This document shows, in pieces, positions 18,207 to 27,273 of a stretch of DNA of 64,000 bases (position 1 is the stretch's first letter; every line of letters begins with the position of its first letter). Location: contig JACONN010000003.1 in the NCBI GenBank assembly GCA_014323675.1, positions 496,001 through 560,000 on the forward strand, given 5' to 3'. Source of the stretch: Hormoscilla sp. GM7CHS1pb. GTDB lineage: Bacteria; Cyanobacteriota; Cyanobacteriia; Cyanobacteriales; Desertifilaceae. The position numbers and the translations under genes were made by a program. The notes under the pieces are model-generated. The model worked only from the letters and a program-made list of their open reading frames with translations. It was not told where the DNA came from and made no database searches.

Positions 18207-20717
18207 ATGAGTTTGAACCGTATTTTGAGGGTCGTGGTGGCAGTGGCGATCGCCATCTCCCTCTTCCTGGGGACTGCCCCCGCCCGGGCAGAGAACCTGC
18301 CCCTCCCCGATAATGAATTTAATGGCATCATTCGGAAAACATACAGGGGTTCAACGGCGGATGAAGATCTATTCCTCGGGTGGCAAAACGCCGCCCCACC
18401 AAACGCACCCAATATCATGCTGGTGCTGCTGGATGACGTTGGTTTTGGCGCAACGTCAGCCTTCGGAGGACCGGTATACACTCCCACCCTCGAGGATTTG
18501 GCGTCCAATGGCTTGAGCTACAACCGCTTCCACACTACATCCATCTGCTCGGCCACCCGCGCCGCCCTATTAACCGGGCGCAACCACCACAGTGCAGGCT
18601 CTGGTTCCCTTCAAGAAACGAGCACCGGCTTCCCCGGTTATAGCGGGCTAATTCCCCAGAGCACGGCCACCATTGCCCAAATCTTGCAGGCCAACGGCTA
18701 CGCCACCAGTTGGATTGGTAAAAACCATAACGTACCCGATAACCAAACCAGCCAAATGGGTCCGTTCGATCGTTGGCCCAACGACCTTGGCTTCAACTAT
18801 TTCTACGGCTTCATCGGTGGTGACACCGACCAATGGTATCCCACCTTATACGAAAACCGGAACCCGGTCGATCAACCAGCCTATCCTGAAGACGGCTACA
18901 ACCTCACCCACGGCCTGGCTGACAAAGCCATTGAGTGGGTGCGCTACAACCACTCCATGTCTCCAGACACTCCCTTCTTTCTCTATTTTGCGCCTGGTGC
19001 TGCCCATGCTCCCCACCAGCCTCCTGCAGAATATATAGACAAGTACAAAGCGGGTGGAGTACATGCCCAGGCAGTAGGAGCTGAAAATGGGCTGTTTGTA
19101 GATGGTTGGGATGTAGAACAGGCAGCCATCTGTGCCAATCAAAAGGAACTGGGTGTGATTCCCGGAGACGCAAAATGTACCGAATGGCCCGATGAAGAAA
19201 TTCCTCGCTGGAATGACCCGGGGTTTGACTATCCTGATAATAAGCTAAGGGATTTGTTAACAATACAAATGCAAACCTATGCGGGCTTCCTGGAATACAC
19301 GGATGTTGAAATTGGTCGGGTGATCGATGCCATTGATGAATTGGGCGAAAAAGACAACACCCTGATCATCTACATCGTCGGCGACAACGGCTCCAGCGCA
19401 GAAGGCAGTTTCTTCGGCACTTGTAACGAATACAGCGTCTTCGGCGGTAAGCCCCTGAGCAACGAAGAAAACCTGCATTGCATGGACAACTGGGGCGGAC
19501 CGGAAACTTATCCTCACTATGCCGTTGGTTGGGCTTGGGCTCTGGACAGTCCGTTCCGCTGGACCAAGCAAGTCGCCTCTTATTTTGGGGGCATTCGCAA
19601 TCCTATGGTCATTTCCTGGCCTAATGGAATCCAGGCAACGGGGGAACGACAACAGGATCTGCGAGATCAGTTTCTCCATGTCATTGATATTACGCCGACA
19701 CTGTTGGACCTGCTTGACATTGAAGCTCCCGAGGAATTCAATGGCATTGTCCAGAAACCGATCGAAGGAGCTAGCTTTGCCGATACCTTTGATATCGATG
19801 GTGAAAACGCAGTATTTTCACGAAACACTCAGTATTTTGAAATGTTAGCACATCGTGCTATTTACCACGATGGCTGGATGGCTTCTACTTTCCATCAGGC
19901 TCCTTGGTTCGTCAATGAGACTTCCCCGATCTTAGATGATAAATGGGAACTATTCAATTTGGACACAGACTTTACCCAGCACGATGACCTGGCGAACCTG
20001 TATCCAGAAAAGCTAGATGAGCTGAAGGACTTGTTTGACGAGCAAGCTCTGGAACACGACGTCTATCCCCTGGACGATCGCTTTGTAGGGCGGATAGGTC
20101 TACCGCGTCCGACTGTGATTGGCGATCGCACCCACTTTGAATTCTACGAAGGGACTATCCACGTGCCTTCGGGAGCTGCTCCGAACATCGCCAACCGCTC
20201 CTACGAGATTACTGCAGACCTGAACATTACCGATTCCGAGGCAGTTCAAGGTGTGATTTTAGCTAATGGGGGAACCATCGGAGGCTATAGCCTCTATGTC
20301 ACCCCAGAGCATCACCTGGTTTACGAATATAACTACTATAATACCGATCGAACCAGGATCGAGTCTCCAGAGCCACTGCCTACAGGTTCAGTAAAAGTAA
20401 AGTTTGTATTCGCCTACGACAGTCTGTGTGAAGAACAAAACGGCTGTGGTGGCACGGGTGGCCTGTATATCGATGATTTCACTACTTCAGTGGCCTCAGA
20501 CCGGATCGAGAAAACCTCTGCGGGGGGTCGGTTCGGGTTCGATACCCAGGATGTGGGTATGGATTTACAGGCTCCGGTGAGCGATACATATAAACCGCCC
20601 TTTGAGTTCACGGGTGGTGAGATTGAAAAGGTAACGATCGATCTGTATCCTCCCATTCAATTAAGCACGCCTTCCCAAGGTTCTGAAGAAATAAGTTACC
20701 CAGAATTTGGGGACTGA
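18207..20717 (+). CDS. Secreted arylsulfatase-like enzyme
   Basis: An 836-residue sulfatase. ATG 18207 is chosen because AAGGAGG at 18190-18196 is spaced 10 nt from it; the TTG at 18198 is too close. A signal peptide (MSLNRILRVVVAVAIAISLF, cleavage after APARA) predicts export. NIMLVLLDDVGFG holds the metal-binding DD (residues 76-77). The nucleophile motif is CSATRAALLTGR with Cys114. It reads C-x-A-x-R, the variant seen in some bacterial sulfatases, instead of C-x-P-x-R, so formylglycine maturation is required. GDNGSSAEG and a C-terminal beta-rich domain follow. Substrate is unknown; marine sulfated polysaccharides are plausible. Confidence 0.92.
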   Translation: MSLNRILRVVVAVAIAISLFLGTAPARAENLPLPDNEFNGIIRKTYRGSTADEDLFLGWQNAAPPNAPNIMLVLLDDVGFGATSAFGGPVYTPTLEDLASNGLSYNRFHTTSICSATRAALLTGRNHHSAGSGSLQETSTGFPGYSGLIPQSTATIAQILQANGYATSWIGKNHNVPDNQTSQMGPFDRWPNDLGFNYFYGFIGGDTDQWYPTLYENRNPVDQPAYPEDGYNLTHGLADKAIEWVRYNHSMSPDTPFFLYFAPGAAHAPHQPPAEYIDKYKAGGVHAQAVGAENGLFVDGWDVEQAAICANQKELGVIPGDAKCTEWPDEEIPRWNDPGFDYPDNKLRDLLTIQMQTYAGFLEYTDVEIGRVIDAIDELGEKDNTLIIYIVGDNGSSAEGSFFGTCNEYSVFGGKPLSNEENLHCMDNWGGPETYPHYAVGWAWALDSPFRWTKQVASYFGGIRNPMVISWPNGIQATGERQQDLRDQFLHVIDITPTLLDLLDIEAPEEFNGIVQKPIEGASFADTFDIDGENAVFSRNTQYFEMLAHRAIYHDGWMASTFHQAPWFVNETSPILDDKWELFNLDTDFTQHDDLANLYPEKLDELKDLFDEQALEHDVYPLDDRFVGRIGLPRPTVIGDRTHFEFYEGTIHVPSGAAPNIANRSYEITADLNITDSEAVQGVILANGGTIGGYSLYVTPEHHLVYEYNYYNTDRTRIESPEPLPTGSVKVKFVFAYDSLCEEQNGCGGTGGLYIDDFTTSVASDRIEKTSAGGRFGFDTQDVGMDLQAPVSDTYKPPFEFTGGEIEKVTIDLYPPIQLSTPSQGSEEISYPEFGD

Positions 20718-20722
20718 ATCAT

Positions 20723-21014
20723 TGCAGATTTCGGGTCACTGGCCTCTCAATGCTGCCACTTTTGCTTCGGTGGTGATGAAGTGCTGGTCAACCCGAGCTA
20801 GGGCCTATGGTAACAGATTGCCCCGGCCCGGAGAGATTGTGGTCGCCTGCCACCCCGGCCTGCCTTGCGTTTGATTAAGCGAGTTGCTGCCCTGTCGGGC
20901 GATCGATACTGCCACCTGATGGGAGATAATCCTGCCCAGAGTACGGATAGTCGATCGTTTGGTGCCGTATCCATCGATAATATCCTGGGTCGGGTGACCA
21001 GTGTTTTTAAGTAG
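20723..21014 (+). pseudogene. Second, decayed copy of sodX
   Basis: The DNA matches 16588-16875 closely: CAGATTTCGGGTCACTGGCC, ATGCTGCCACT, TTGATTAAGCG and the tail GTTTTTAAGTAG. Small indels near 20765-20800 and 20860 break the frame. The similarity continues into the 3' flank (the GTCACGCTTCTTTGAGGC hairpin region at about 21040-21080, also at about 16890-16930). This is therefore a segmental duplication without sodN. The sulfatase stop lies only a few bases upstream. Confidence 0.85.
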
Positions 21015-21350
21015 ATGCCCAGAAACCCGGTTTCTTTGCCTCGTGACCAGGGTCTCCCTGGTCACGCTTCTTTGAGGCTCTGCCTCCTGTCCTGGACTAG
21101 CGATCGCACTAACGCACTAACAGGAGTCAAATGCAGCTCACAAGAGGCAGAGCCTCAGACGGCTCGTTCCCAGGGTCTCCCTGGGAACGAGGGAAAGGTG
21201 GACTAAACACTTTCTCGATAAGGCAATGAGATCGGTTTTCAACCGACTTCAGCTATTAGCCGTGGGTTTGAACCCACGGCGGGCCATGAGGCTTATCCGA
21301 TCAATGAAATGCTATAGTATTGATTAAAGTGCCGATGCCAAAAGAAGATT

Positions 21351-22703
21351 ATGAACCAAGAGACCTCGGACAACAGTCAGTCAAAAGAACTCGCGCAAGG
21401 CAGCACAAAAATTACAGTAAGCGGATATAAATCTATCTACGAAGAATGTAGCATTGAAGTGCGTCCTCTGACAATTCTTGCTGGTGCCAACAGTTCCGGG
21501 AAGTCTAGCATGATGCAGCCATTACTGCTGCTCAAGCAAACCCTGGAAGCACCTTATGACCCCGGACCGCTCAAGATTGACGGTCCGAATGTTCGCTTTA
21601 CTTCTTTTCAGCAATTATTTTCTCATATTGACGAAAATAAATCGAGCGATATCTGGTCGATCGGAATGGAAATAAATAAAGATTGGGGATTAATAAATAA
21701 ATTCAAATTGTACCCAGATAGAGGGATAGACATTTTGGAAATGTTTGTAAATGAAAAAGAAGAAGAACGGCGTTTTGCCTATGAACTAAGTGCAAAAGAA
21801 ATGCAGAATTTAATGCCTGAAAAACTGCGTAAAACCCTCTATATAGATAGAGTCAATATTTTTCGCAACCGTTGCTTCCTAGATGTTGAGTTTGAGTGGC
21901 TATCACAATCCCCCCAAGACCAGAAGATATATGGTACTGGATCGATGAGTATCCCTTCGATTGCTGTTAATATAGTAGAGAGTTATATTCTTGGTTCAAT
22001 TCACGTACCTGGATGGCGAGGAAATCCAGCGCCTAGCTATAAGACTACAGCCATTGGCAGTTATTTCCCAGGTCATTTTCAAGATTACGTCGCCAGTGTA
22101 GTCAAGCACTGGCAAGAAACTAAAGACAAGCGCCTGGATGAATTGGAGAAGGCGCTGGAAACTCTTGGTCTAACTTGGAAAGTAGATGCCAAAAAGATTG
22201 ACGATACCCAAGTGGAACTGCGAGTAGGTCGTTTACCTAACAGCGGTCAGACAACAGATACGATCAATATTGCTGATGTAGGTTTTGGAGTCTCCCAAGT
22301 TTTACCCGTACTTGTTGCCCTGATATTAGCAGAACCCAAACAATTAGTTTATCTAGAACAGCCAGAACTTCACCTCCATCCCCGCGCTCAAGCAGGTTTG
22401 GCCCAGATATTAGCTGATGCTGCCGATCGCGGGGTGCTTGTAATTGCGGAAACTCACAGCGAATTGCTACTATTGGCCGTTCAATCCCTAGTTGCTGAAG
22501 GTAAACTATCCCCAGACAAAGTAAAACTTCATTGGTTTACTAGGGGAGAAGATGGCGTGACAGAAGTTAGCAGTGCCGATCTAGATGAGGCGGGAGCTTT
22601 TGGAGATTGGCCGGAAGACTTTGATGATGTATCCTTGAAATTGGAAAACCGCTATTTGAGTGCTGCTGAATCTCGTATGTGGGAGCGATCGCATGGCAGC
22701 TAA
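21351..22703 (+). CDS. AAA-type ATPase (SMC/RecF-like, DUF3696-type)
   Basis: A 450-residue ATPase. Walker A is GANSSGKSSMMQ (about residues 48-59). The ABC-like signature region contains NIADVGFGVSQVLPV (about 305-320), Walker B is LVYLEQPELHLHP, and the switch is VIAETHSELLLLAVQSLV. This is the layout of OLD/RecF-like ATPases found in defence systems (Septu PtuA, PARIS AriA, Gabija-like), but no TOPRIM nuclease domain is visible. The C-terminal coding sequence overlaps the PIN gene start by 11 nt, so the two are coupled. A regulator or sensor of the PIN nuclease is the likely role; this is inferred. Confidence 0.85.
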   Translation: MNQETSDNSQSKELAQGSTKITVSGYKSIYEECSIEVRPLTILAGANSSGKSSMMQPLLLLKQTLEAPYDPGPLKIDGPNVRFTSFQQLFSHIDENKSSDIWSIGMEINKDWGLINKFKLYPDRGIDILEMFVNEKEEERRFAYELSAKEMQNLMPEKLRKTLYIDRVNIFRNRCFLDVEFEWLSQSPQDQKIYGTGSMSIPSIAVNIVESYILGSIHVPGWRGNPAPSYKTTAIGSYFPGHFQDYVASVVKHWQETKDKRLDELEKALETLGLTWKVDAKKIDDTQVELRVGRLPNSGQTTDTINIADVGFGVSQVLPVLVALILAEPKQLVYLEQPELHLHPRAQAGLAQILADAADRGVLVIAETHSELLLLAVQSLVAEGKLSPDKVKLHWFTRGEDGVTEVSSADLDEAGAFGDWPEDFDDVSLKLENRYLSAAESRMWERSHGS

Positions 22704-23235
22704 GGTTTCTAAATTGCTCGTCATCGATGCTTCCGTGGCCCGTGCTGCCGGTGGACCAGATGCCACTTATCCGACATCAGTGCATTGTCGAGATTTTCTC
22801 CAAGCTGTCTTGGATATCTGCCACCGAGTCGTTATCACCCCGGATATCCGCGAAGAATGGAATAAGCATTCTTCAACCTTTGCGAGAAAATGGCGCAAGA
22901 CAATGGTAGCAAAGAAGAAAATAGTATACCGCGCTGATATCTCAGCCGATGAGGAGTTATGCCAGAAAATCTCTGGGGCGATCGCTAGCGAAACAGATCG
23001 CGAGGCCATGCTGAAAGATTTCCGGTTAATTGAAGCCGCGATCGTCACGGACAACACGGTGATTTCTCTCGATGATAAAGTAAGGATTATATTTGATAAA
23101 GCAGCGGAACGGGTAGGCGAACTGCGAAATGTGGTATGGGTAAACCCAGATGAGACAGAAGCGCAACCCATTGACTGGCTGGAAAATGGTGCTCAACCGG
23201 AAAAGCATCTACGACTTGGAGGGCGATCGGCATAA
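22693..23235 (+). CDS. PIN-domain-like protein partnered with the ATPase
   Basis: About 180 residues from ATG 22693 (MAAKVSKLLVIDASVARAAG), which overlaps the ATPase stop; an upstream start at 22660 would lie deeper in the ATPase gene. PIN-like features: an early acidic residue in LLVIDASV, VITPDIREEWNKH, KDFRLIEAAIVTDNTVISLD and DKVRIIF. These match the spacing of acidic residues in PIN ribonucleases. It is larger than typical VapC toxins. Paired with the ATPase it resembles two-gene ATPase-nuclease defence modules. Conserved acidic residues appear intact. Confidence 0.75.
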   Translation: MAAKVSKLLVIDASVARAAGGPDATYPTSVHCRDFLQAVLDICHRVVITPDIREEWNKHSSTFARKWRKTMVAKKKIVYRADISADEELCQKISGAIASETDREAMLKDFRLIEAAIVTDNTVISLDDKVRIIFDKAAERVGELRNVVWVNPDETEAQPIDWLENGAQPEKHLRLGGRSA

Positions 23236-23258
23236 TCTTTGGCCGCATAAGTTCAGTT

Positions 23259-24709
23259 CTAGGGTTCCAAGCGTTGATTATCTCCAGTGAATGATACAGG
23301 CCGATTATCTTCTCTGGTGGCACCTAAAAGTTGAGCAATTAAATAAACTGCCATTCCTGCCGCCATACCGGGAAGCGCTTCGTTAACCCCATCGGACAGC
23401 TTCAATTCTATCCAGGTCAAAGCTGTACCGATGCCCACTAGCATCATGGCGATCGCCACCGGGGCCGTTACCGGTTTTTGCCAAACCCCCAGGACCAATA
23501 ACGGACCCAGACTACAAGCAAGGGCCGACCAGGAGAACATCACCAAGGCAAATACGTTGTCTGGAGCCAATATGGCGATCGCCACAACCAGAATTGTCAC
23601 TAAAAGAGTCCATAGCTTTGCCAGACTGTAAGAACTGACAATAGTCGGAAAAATATCTCGGCTGAGGGTAGCAGAACAAGAGAGAATCTGAGAGTCAGCA
23701 GTAGAAATAGTTCCTGCAAACAGTCCTGCTAAGATCGCTCCCACCAAGCCAACTGGTAACAATTCTAGCGCTAAATAGGGCAGTGTTACTTCTGGATCCC
23801 CTCCACTCATCAACTCTGGCATCAGGACTCGGCCTGTCAGCCCGATCGTCATCGCCGCCAAAGAATTAACCAGCATGGTGATGGTTCTCAAGTTGTTAGC
23901 AAAATCCATGTTATCTTCCGAATCGATCGCCATTGCCCGCACCATGATATGAGGTTGACCGACTACCCCCAGACCGTTCGCCAACCACCCGATCGCAAAA
24001 GGCAATACACCCCAGGCGAGAGAAGGCGGATTCAAATTTACTAATGCCGGGTCAATAACGCCAAGTTTTTGACTCAGGGAGACCGGACCACCGCAACTAG
24101 CAACCGCCACCACTGACAGCAGCAGTAAGGAACCAACCATCAAGATACCCTGGGCCGCATCGGTCCAGATGGAGGCGCGGATCCCCCAGAAAAACAGTAG
24201 ACGATCGCGATGAAGGCTCCCAGTACGATACCGAAATAATAGTTCCAGCCAAAGATCGCATTCAGGGCCTTGCTGCCAGCTACCAGTTGGGCGGCGGCAT
24301 AAGCACCCAGAAATGCTATCGTAATTATCCCCGAGAGCAGGGCGATCGCCCGACCTCCTTTTGCGCCCAGGAAAGAGGAGAAAGTCTCGGCATCTATTTG
24401 GGCAGAGATTTTTCTTAACCGTTTGCCCACCAACCACCAAGATATATACTGTCCCACGGTCCCGCCAAGGATAAACCAGATAGAAGCCAGACCTAGTTCG
24501 TAGCTAAGACCCACCATACCCGTGAACATAAAGCCACTTTGAGTGGTTGCCATCGCCGATAGCCCCGTCAGCCAGGGATTGACATTTCTGCTGGCTAGCA
24601 GGTAATCTGTAGTAGTATTTTGCTTGCGCAACGCCGCCAATGTTCCTACCAGGACAAATAATAGGAGAAAGGCGACGAAAGTAACTGCAATAGATGTGCG
24701 AGCGTTCAT
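23259..24709 (-). pseudogene. Sodium:solute symporter (SSS family), one frameshift, end of MAA-type operon
   Basis: A putative Na+-coupled uptake protein, close paralogue of the intact symporter at 35012-36433. The N-terminal part (MNARTSIAVTFVAFLLLFVL; ALRKQNTTTDYLLASRNVNPW) runs to YCFSGG. Near 24180-24185, at a G run, the frame shifts and continues IRASIWTDAAQGILMVGS to the C-terminus ATREDNRPVSFTGDNQRLEP. Restoring one base would give about 483 residues with around 12-13 membrane helices. TISTADSQILS is a conserved SSF segment. It is the last gene of the minus-strand run. Confidence 0.88.
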
Positions 24710-24946
24710 CCGGGATGTTATATCATCTGGTTTTCATCTGTATACTTCGCTCACCTGTGATTATACAGTTTAACAGGCGACGGCAAACTTCTTTCATCTG
24801 GTCGGCAAGGAACCCGTGGCCCTTATATAATGCGATCGCCTCCATTGCCTCTACTACTTTCCAGGGCGATCGCCACTATCCTTTGCCTGCCAGAGGATTT
24901 TTCTGTTTAATCAAATTGAATTCAATTTGATTATTTAATTCATATC

Positions 24947-26038
24947 TCAAGCAAAGGCTGTATAAACTCTTCTTTCTCCAGTAAAAGGAAGCCTGCCATG
25001 TCCCATGCGATAATTATCTAAAATTAATATATCTCCCTCTTGCCAATCAAATAGTTCGGCATTTTGCCAATAACTTTTGACAATATGATATACATCCCAA
25101 AATGTTAAATTAGCACGATCCTCAAAAGCTACATCCATATATCGATATTTGCGATAACCGGGAATTATTTTTTCCCGACAAATTTGCACAAATGTCAGTA
25201 AGAATAAGATAAAAAATACTAACCAACTCCTGAACTTCCTTTGATACTTAGCAACAAACCACGCCTCAATACAAATACCCCAGATGTGAAACACAGGGAG
25301 CCATCCTGTCCAGACAATTTCATTGGCGATCGGATGAGAGTTAATTGTCGGCATCGGACAAGAAACAATTAATTCACCGTTAGTAAGCCACTCGATATGT
25401 CGCCCTACATCACGACATTTTGCCTCTATTAAATCCCGATCCTCAGTGTTGAATACATCTCGCCAAGATTTAGCATAACGAAACCAAGGCCACTTCCATA
25501 ATCTCACATCAAATAATCTTTTCTGTGTACTTACAAAAAAAAGTTTTGTGACCAAACGGTGGTGAAAACACTTCTGCTGTAACTGTTCCGGTAAATCTGA
25601 TAAAACTGATTTCATATCAATGACAGGAGTTTCACCATCGCTGGCAGCAACTTGAGGGCAAAAAAACAATATATAAGCAGGTTTATCTGATGGGGAGTAA
25701 GATAATTCTGTATGACCAGGAATTGGCACATAACTTGGTAATTCAGCAGCATTCCAGACATATTCAGTAACCTTTTCACGGGGTGCCCCACCTGGATATT
25801 GATTTTGCAGATTCGGGAAAATACTTAATCCCACTTGTTGAAATTGCTTGGGAGTTTTCACTTCATATCCTCGAATAGCGATCGCCCCATAATTGGTGAG
25901 AGTCTTCTTGACTTCGGGCTGATGTAGTTTCAGATAATCAAGTAGGGACTGCAAATCTGTAGCATTTTGTTTAGCCGTTATTAGGGGAAGGCTTTTTGTC
26001 ATTTTTTTATCTTGTTGCTCGTCTCGATCTTGCTTCAT
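24947..26038 (-). CDS. TauD/TfdA-type Fe(II)/2-oxoglutarate dioxygenase
   Basis: A 363-residue protein. ATG 26038 follows GAGAGGGAG by a normal spacing. Iron ligands appear as H-x-E in PGHTELSYSP (about residues 113-122) and the distal His in DNYRMGHGRLPFTGERR near the C-terminus, where the Arg would bind 2-oxoglutarate. The layout is that of the TauD/TfdA and SyrP-like subgroup that hydroxylates or desaturates amino-acid-derived substrates. A hydrophobic insert (SWLVFFILFLLTFVQI, about residues 258-275) is unusual and may anchor it to membrane or lipid. Inside an MAA-type operon it is a likely tailoring enzyme. The known MAA oxygenase MysH is of the phytanoyl-CoA type, so this would be a different family. 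Substrate unproven. Confidence 0.78.
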   Translation of the reverse strand: MKQDRDEQQDKKMTKSLPLITAKQNATDLQSLLDYLKLHQPEVKKTLTNYGAIAIRGYEVKTPKQFQQVGLSIFPNLQNQYPGGAPREKVTEYVWNAAELPSYVPIPGHTELSYSPSDKPAYILFFCPQVAASDGETPVIDMKSVLSDLPEQLQQKCFHHRLVTKLFFVSTQKRLFDVRLWKWPWFRYAKSWRDVFNTEDRDLIEAKCRDVGRHIEWLTNGELIVSCPMPTINSHPIANEIVWTGWLPVFHIWGICIEAWFVAKYQRKFRSWLVFFILFLLTFVQICREKIIPGYRKYRYMDVAFEDRANLTFWDVYHIVKSYWQNAELFDWQEGDILILDNYRMGHGRLPFTGERRVYTAFA

Positions 26039-26183
26039 TTTTCTCCCTCTCTCAAATATTGCTATCTGTGGAAATTATCGCTTCAATGTTTAATATGTCA
26101 TATAATTGTCCTACCTGGTATTTTTCTTAATCTTTTTTTACAGATTCGGAGGCGATTACCTGATGCTCAACTCTTGTGGAAGT

Positions 26184-26227
26184 TAAAAGTTGAGCAATTA
26201 AATAAACTGCCATTCCCGCCGCCATAC
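26184..26227 (-). pseudogene. Relic of a symporter 3' end
   Basis: About 44 bp (AGTTGAGCAATTAAATAAAC onward) nearly identical to 23325-23368 inside the symporter at 23259-24709. It sits just downstream of the EamA gene end, marking a past rearrangement. Confidence 0.75.
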
Positions 26228-26235
26228 AGTTCTGC

Positions 26236-27186
26236 TTACACCTTGATGGCAGATTTGCTGGATAAAGCCAGATACGCCCCTAACAATATTACTACAAAAC
26301 CGATCGAGGTAGCCCCGTTGATATTTTCCGAGAAAATTGCCCAAGCTTCCAAAGCGCTGAGGACTGGTACCAGCAGATCGCATAAGGAAACAAACCCTGA
26401 AGATAACTTATTGAGGCAATAGCCGTAAAGTCCCAGACCTAGCACTTGGCAGATCCCGGCTAAGGAAATTACCGAAAGCCACCCACTCACGGAATAGGGA
26501 AAAAGTCTATCTTCCGTAAAAATAACGATTGGCCAGAGTAAGATAGAACTGGTCCCAGAACACCAAGTCATAATCGTGCTAGAGGTCAGTTGGATTCGCA
26601 GTTGTTCTACCAGCAGGGTGTATAAGGCAAAAAAGACTGCTGATAGCAATGCTGCTAGATCGCCAATGAGTTGACCATTGGCCTCACAGAGATCGCTAAC
26701 TCCCAGGATCCCAGCCCCTGCCATTGCTATAACCATACCGAGAATAAATCTTTTGTCAAAGCGGCTACCCCATATCAACCACCCCCCTAGGGCGACGAAC
26801 AGGGGCACCAAATAATGCATGAGGGTAGAGTTGGCGACGCTGGTTTGAGTTAGGGACCAGGCCCATAGTATGAGCGCTAGAGATAAAGCGATTCCTACTG
26901 CTAGCAATAGCCCTAGTACTCCCATGCTGTAGGGCTGCCGTTTTATAGTATGGTCGGGTCCCTGACGTGCAGTCAAGAGGATATTCCATAACCCAAAGGC
27001 AACAGTGGCCACCCAAAAGCGATTGAAGATGGTGGCATTGGGACCGAGTTCTCCTTCGCCCAACCGGATCAAAATAGGTGCGAAAGATATGGCGAGCATG
27101 CCCCCGCATAATGCGGCGATCGCCCACAGAGTTTCTGTAGGGATTTGCTGTTGCTGTGCTAATTTCAGTCGTATGGTTGCGAACAT
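26236..27186 (-). CDS. EamA/DMT-family exporter 2
   Basis: A 316-residue drug/metabolite transporter with about ten membrane helices in two EamA repeats: MLAISFAPILIRLGEGELG, then ATIFNRFWVATVAFGLW, and a second half GDLAALLSAVFFALYTLLVEQ. C-terminal end SSKSAIKV. It is paralogous to the exporter at 33970-34974 (RFWVATVAFGLWN in both). Its start codon lies within sequence related to the tail of the symporter, so the start region was made by rearrangement. The likely job is export of the pathway product or of amino-acid-like precursors. Such exporters accompany some cyanobacterial MAA clusters. Confidence 0.85.
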   Translation of the reverse strand: MFATIRLKLAQQQQIPTETLWAIAALCGGMLAISFAPILIRLGEGELGPNATIFNRFWVATVAFGLWNILLTARQGPDHTIKRQPYSMGVLGLLLAVGIALSLALILWAWSLTQTSVANSTLMHYLVPLFVALGGWLIWGSRFDKRFILGMVIAMAGAGILGVSDLCEANGQLIGDLAALLSAVFFALYTLLVEQLRIQLTSSTIMTWCSGTSSILLWPIVIFTEDRLFPYSVSGWLSVISLAGICQVLGLGLYGYCLNKLSSGFVSLCDLLVPVLSALEAWAIFSENINGATSIGFVVILLGAYLALSSKSAIKV

Positions 27187-27273
27187 TGATTATCTCCAGT
27201 GACTGATACGGAGCCGTTGGCAATTGCTTTATTATCTTCAGAAGATTTGTCATCTCTGATAAAAATCTGCTTT
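27187..27273 (-). pseudogene. Relic of a symporter C-terminus
   Basis: In one frame this reads RDDKSSEDNKAIANG, then SVSVTGDNQ, resembling the symporter tail REDNRPVSFTGDNQ at about 23275-23310. The DNA at 27189-27212 matches 23275-23298. A symporter gene was probably present upstream of this exporter before deletion. Confidence 0.65.

Noticed and set aside
21384-22703. OLD-family nuclease (ATPase plus TOPRIM)
   Set aside because: ATPase motifs are present but the C-terminus stops soon after the switch region and lacks a TOPRIM E...DxD module.
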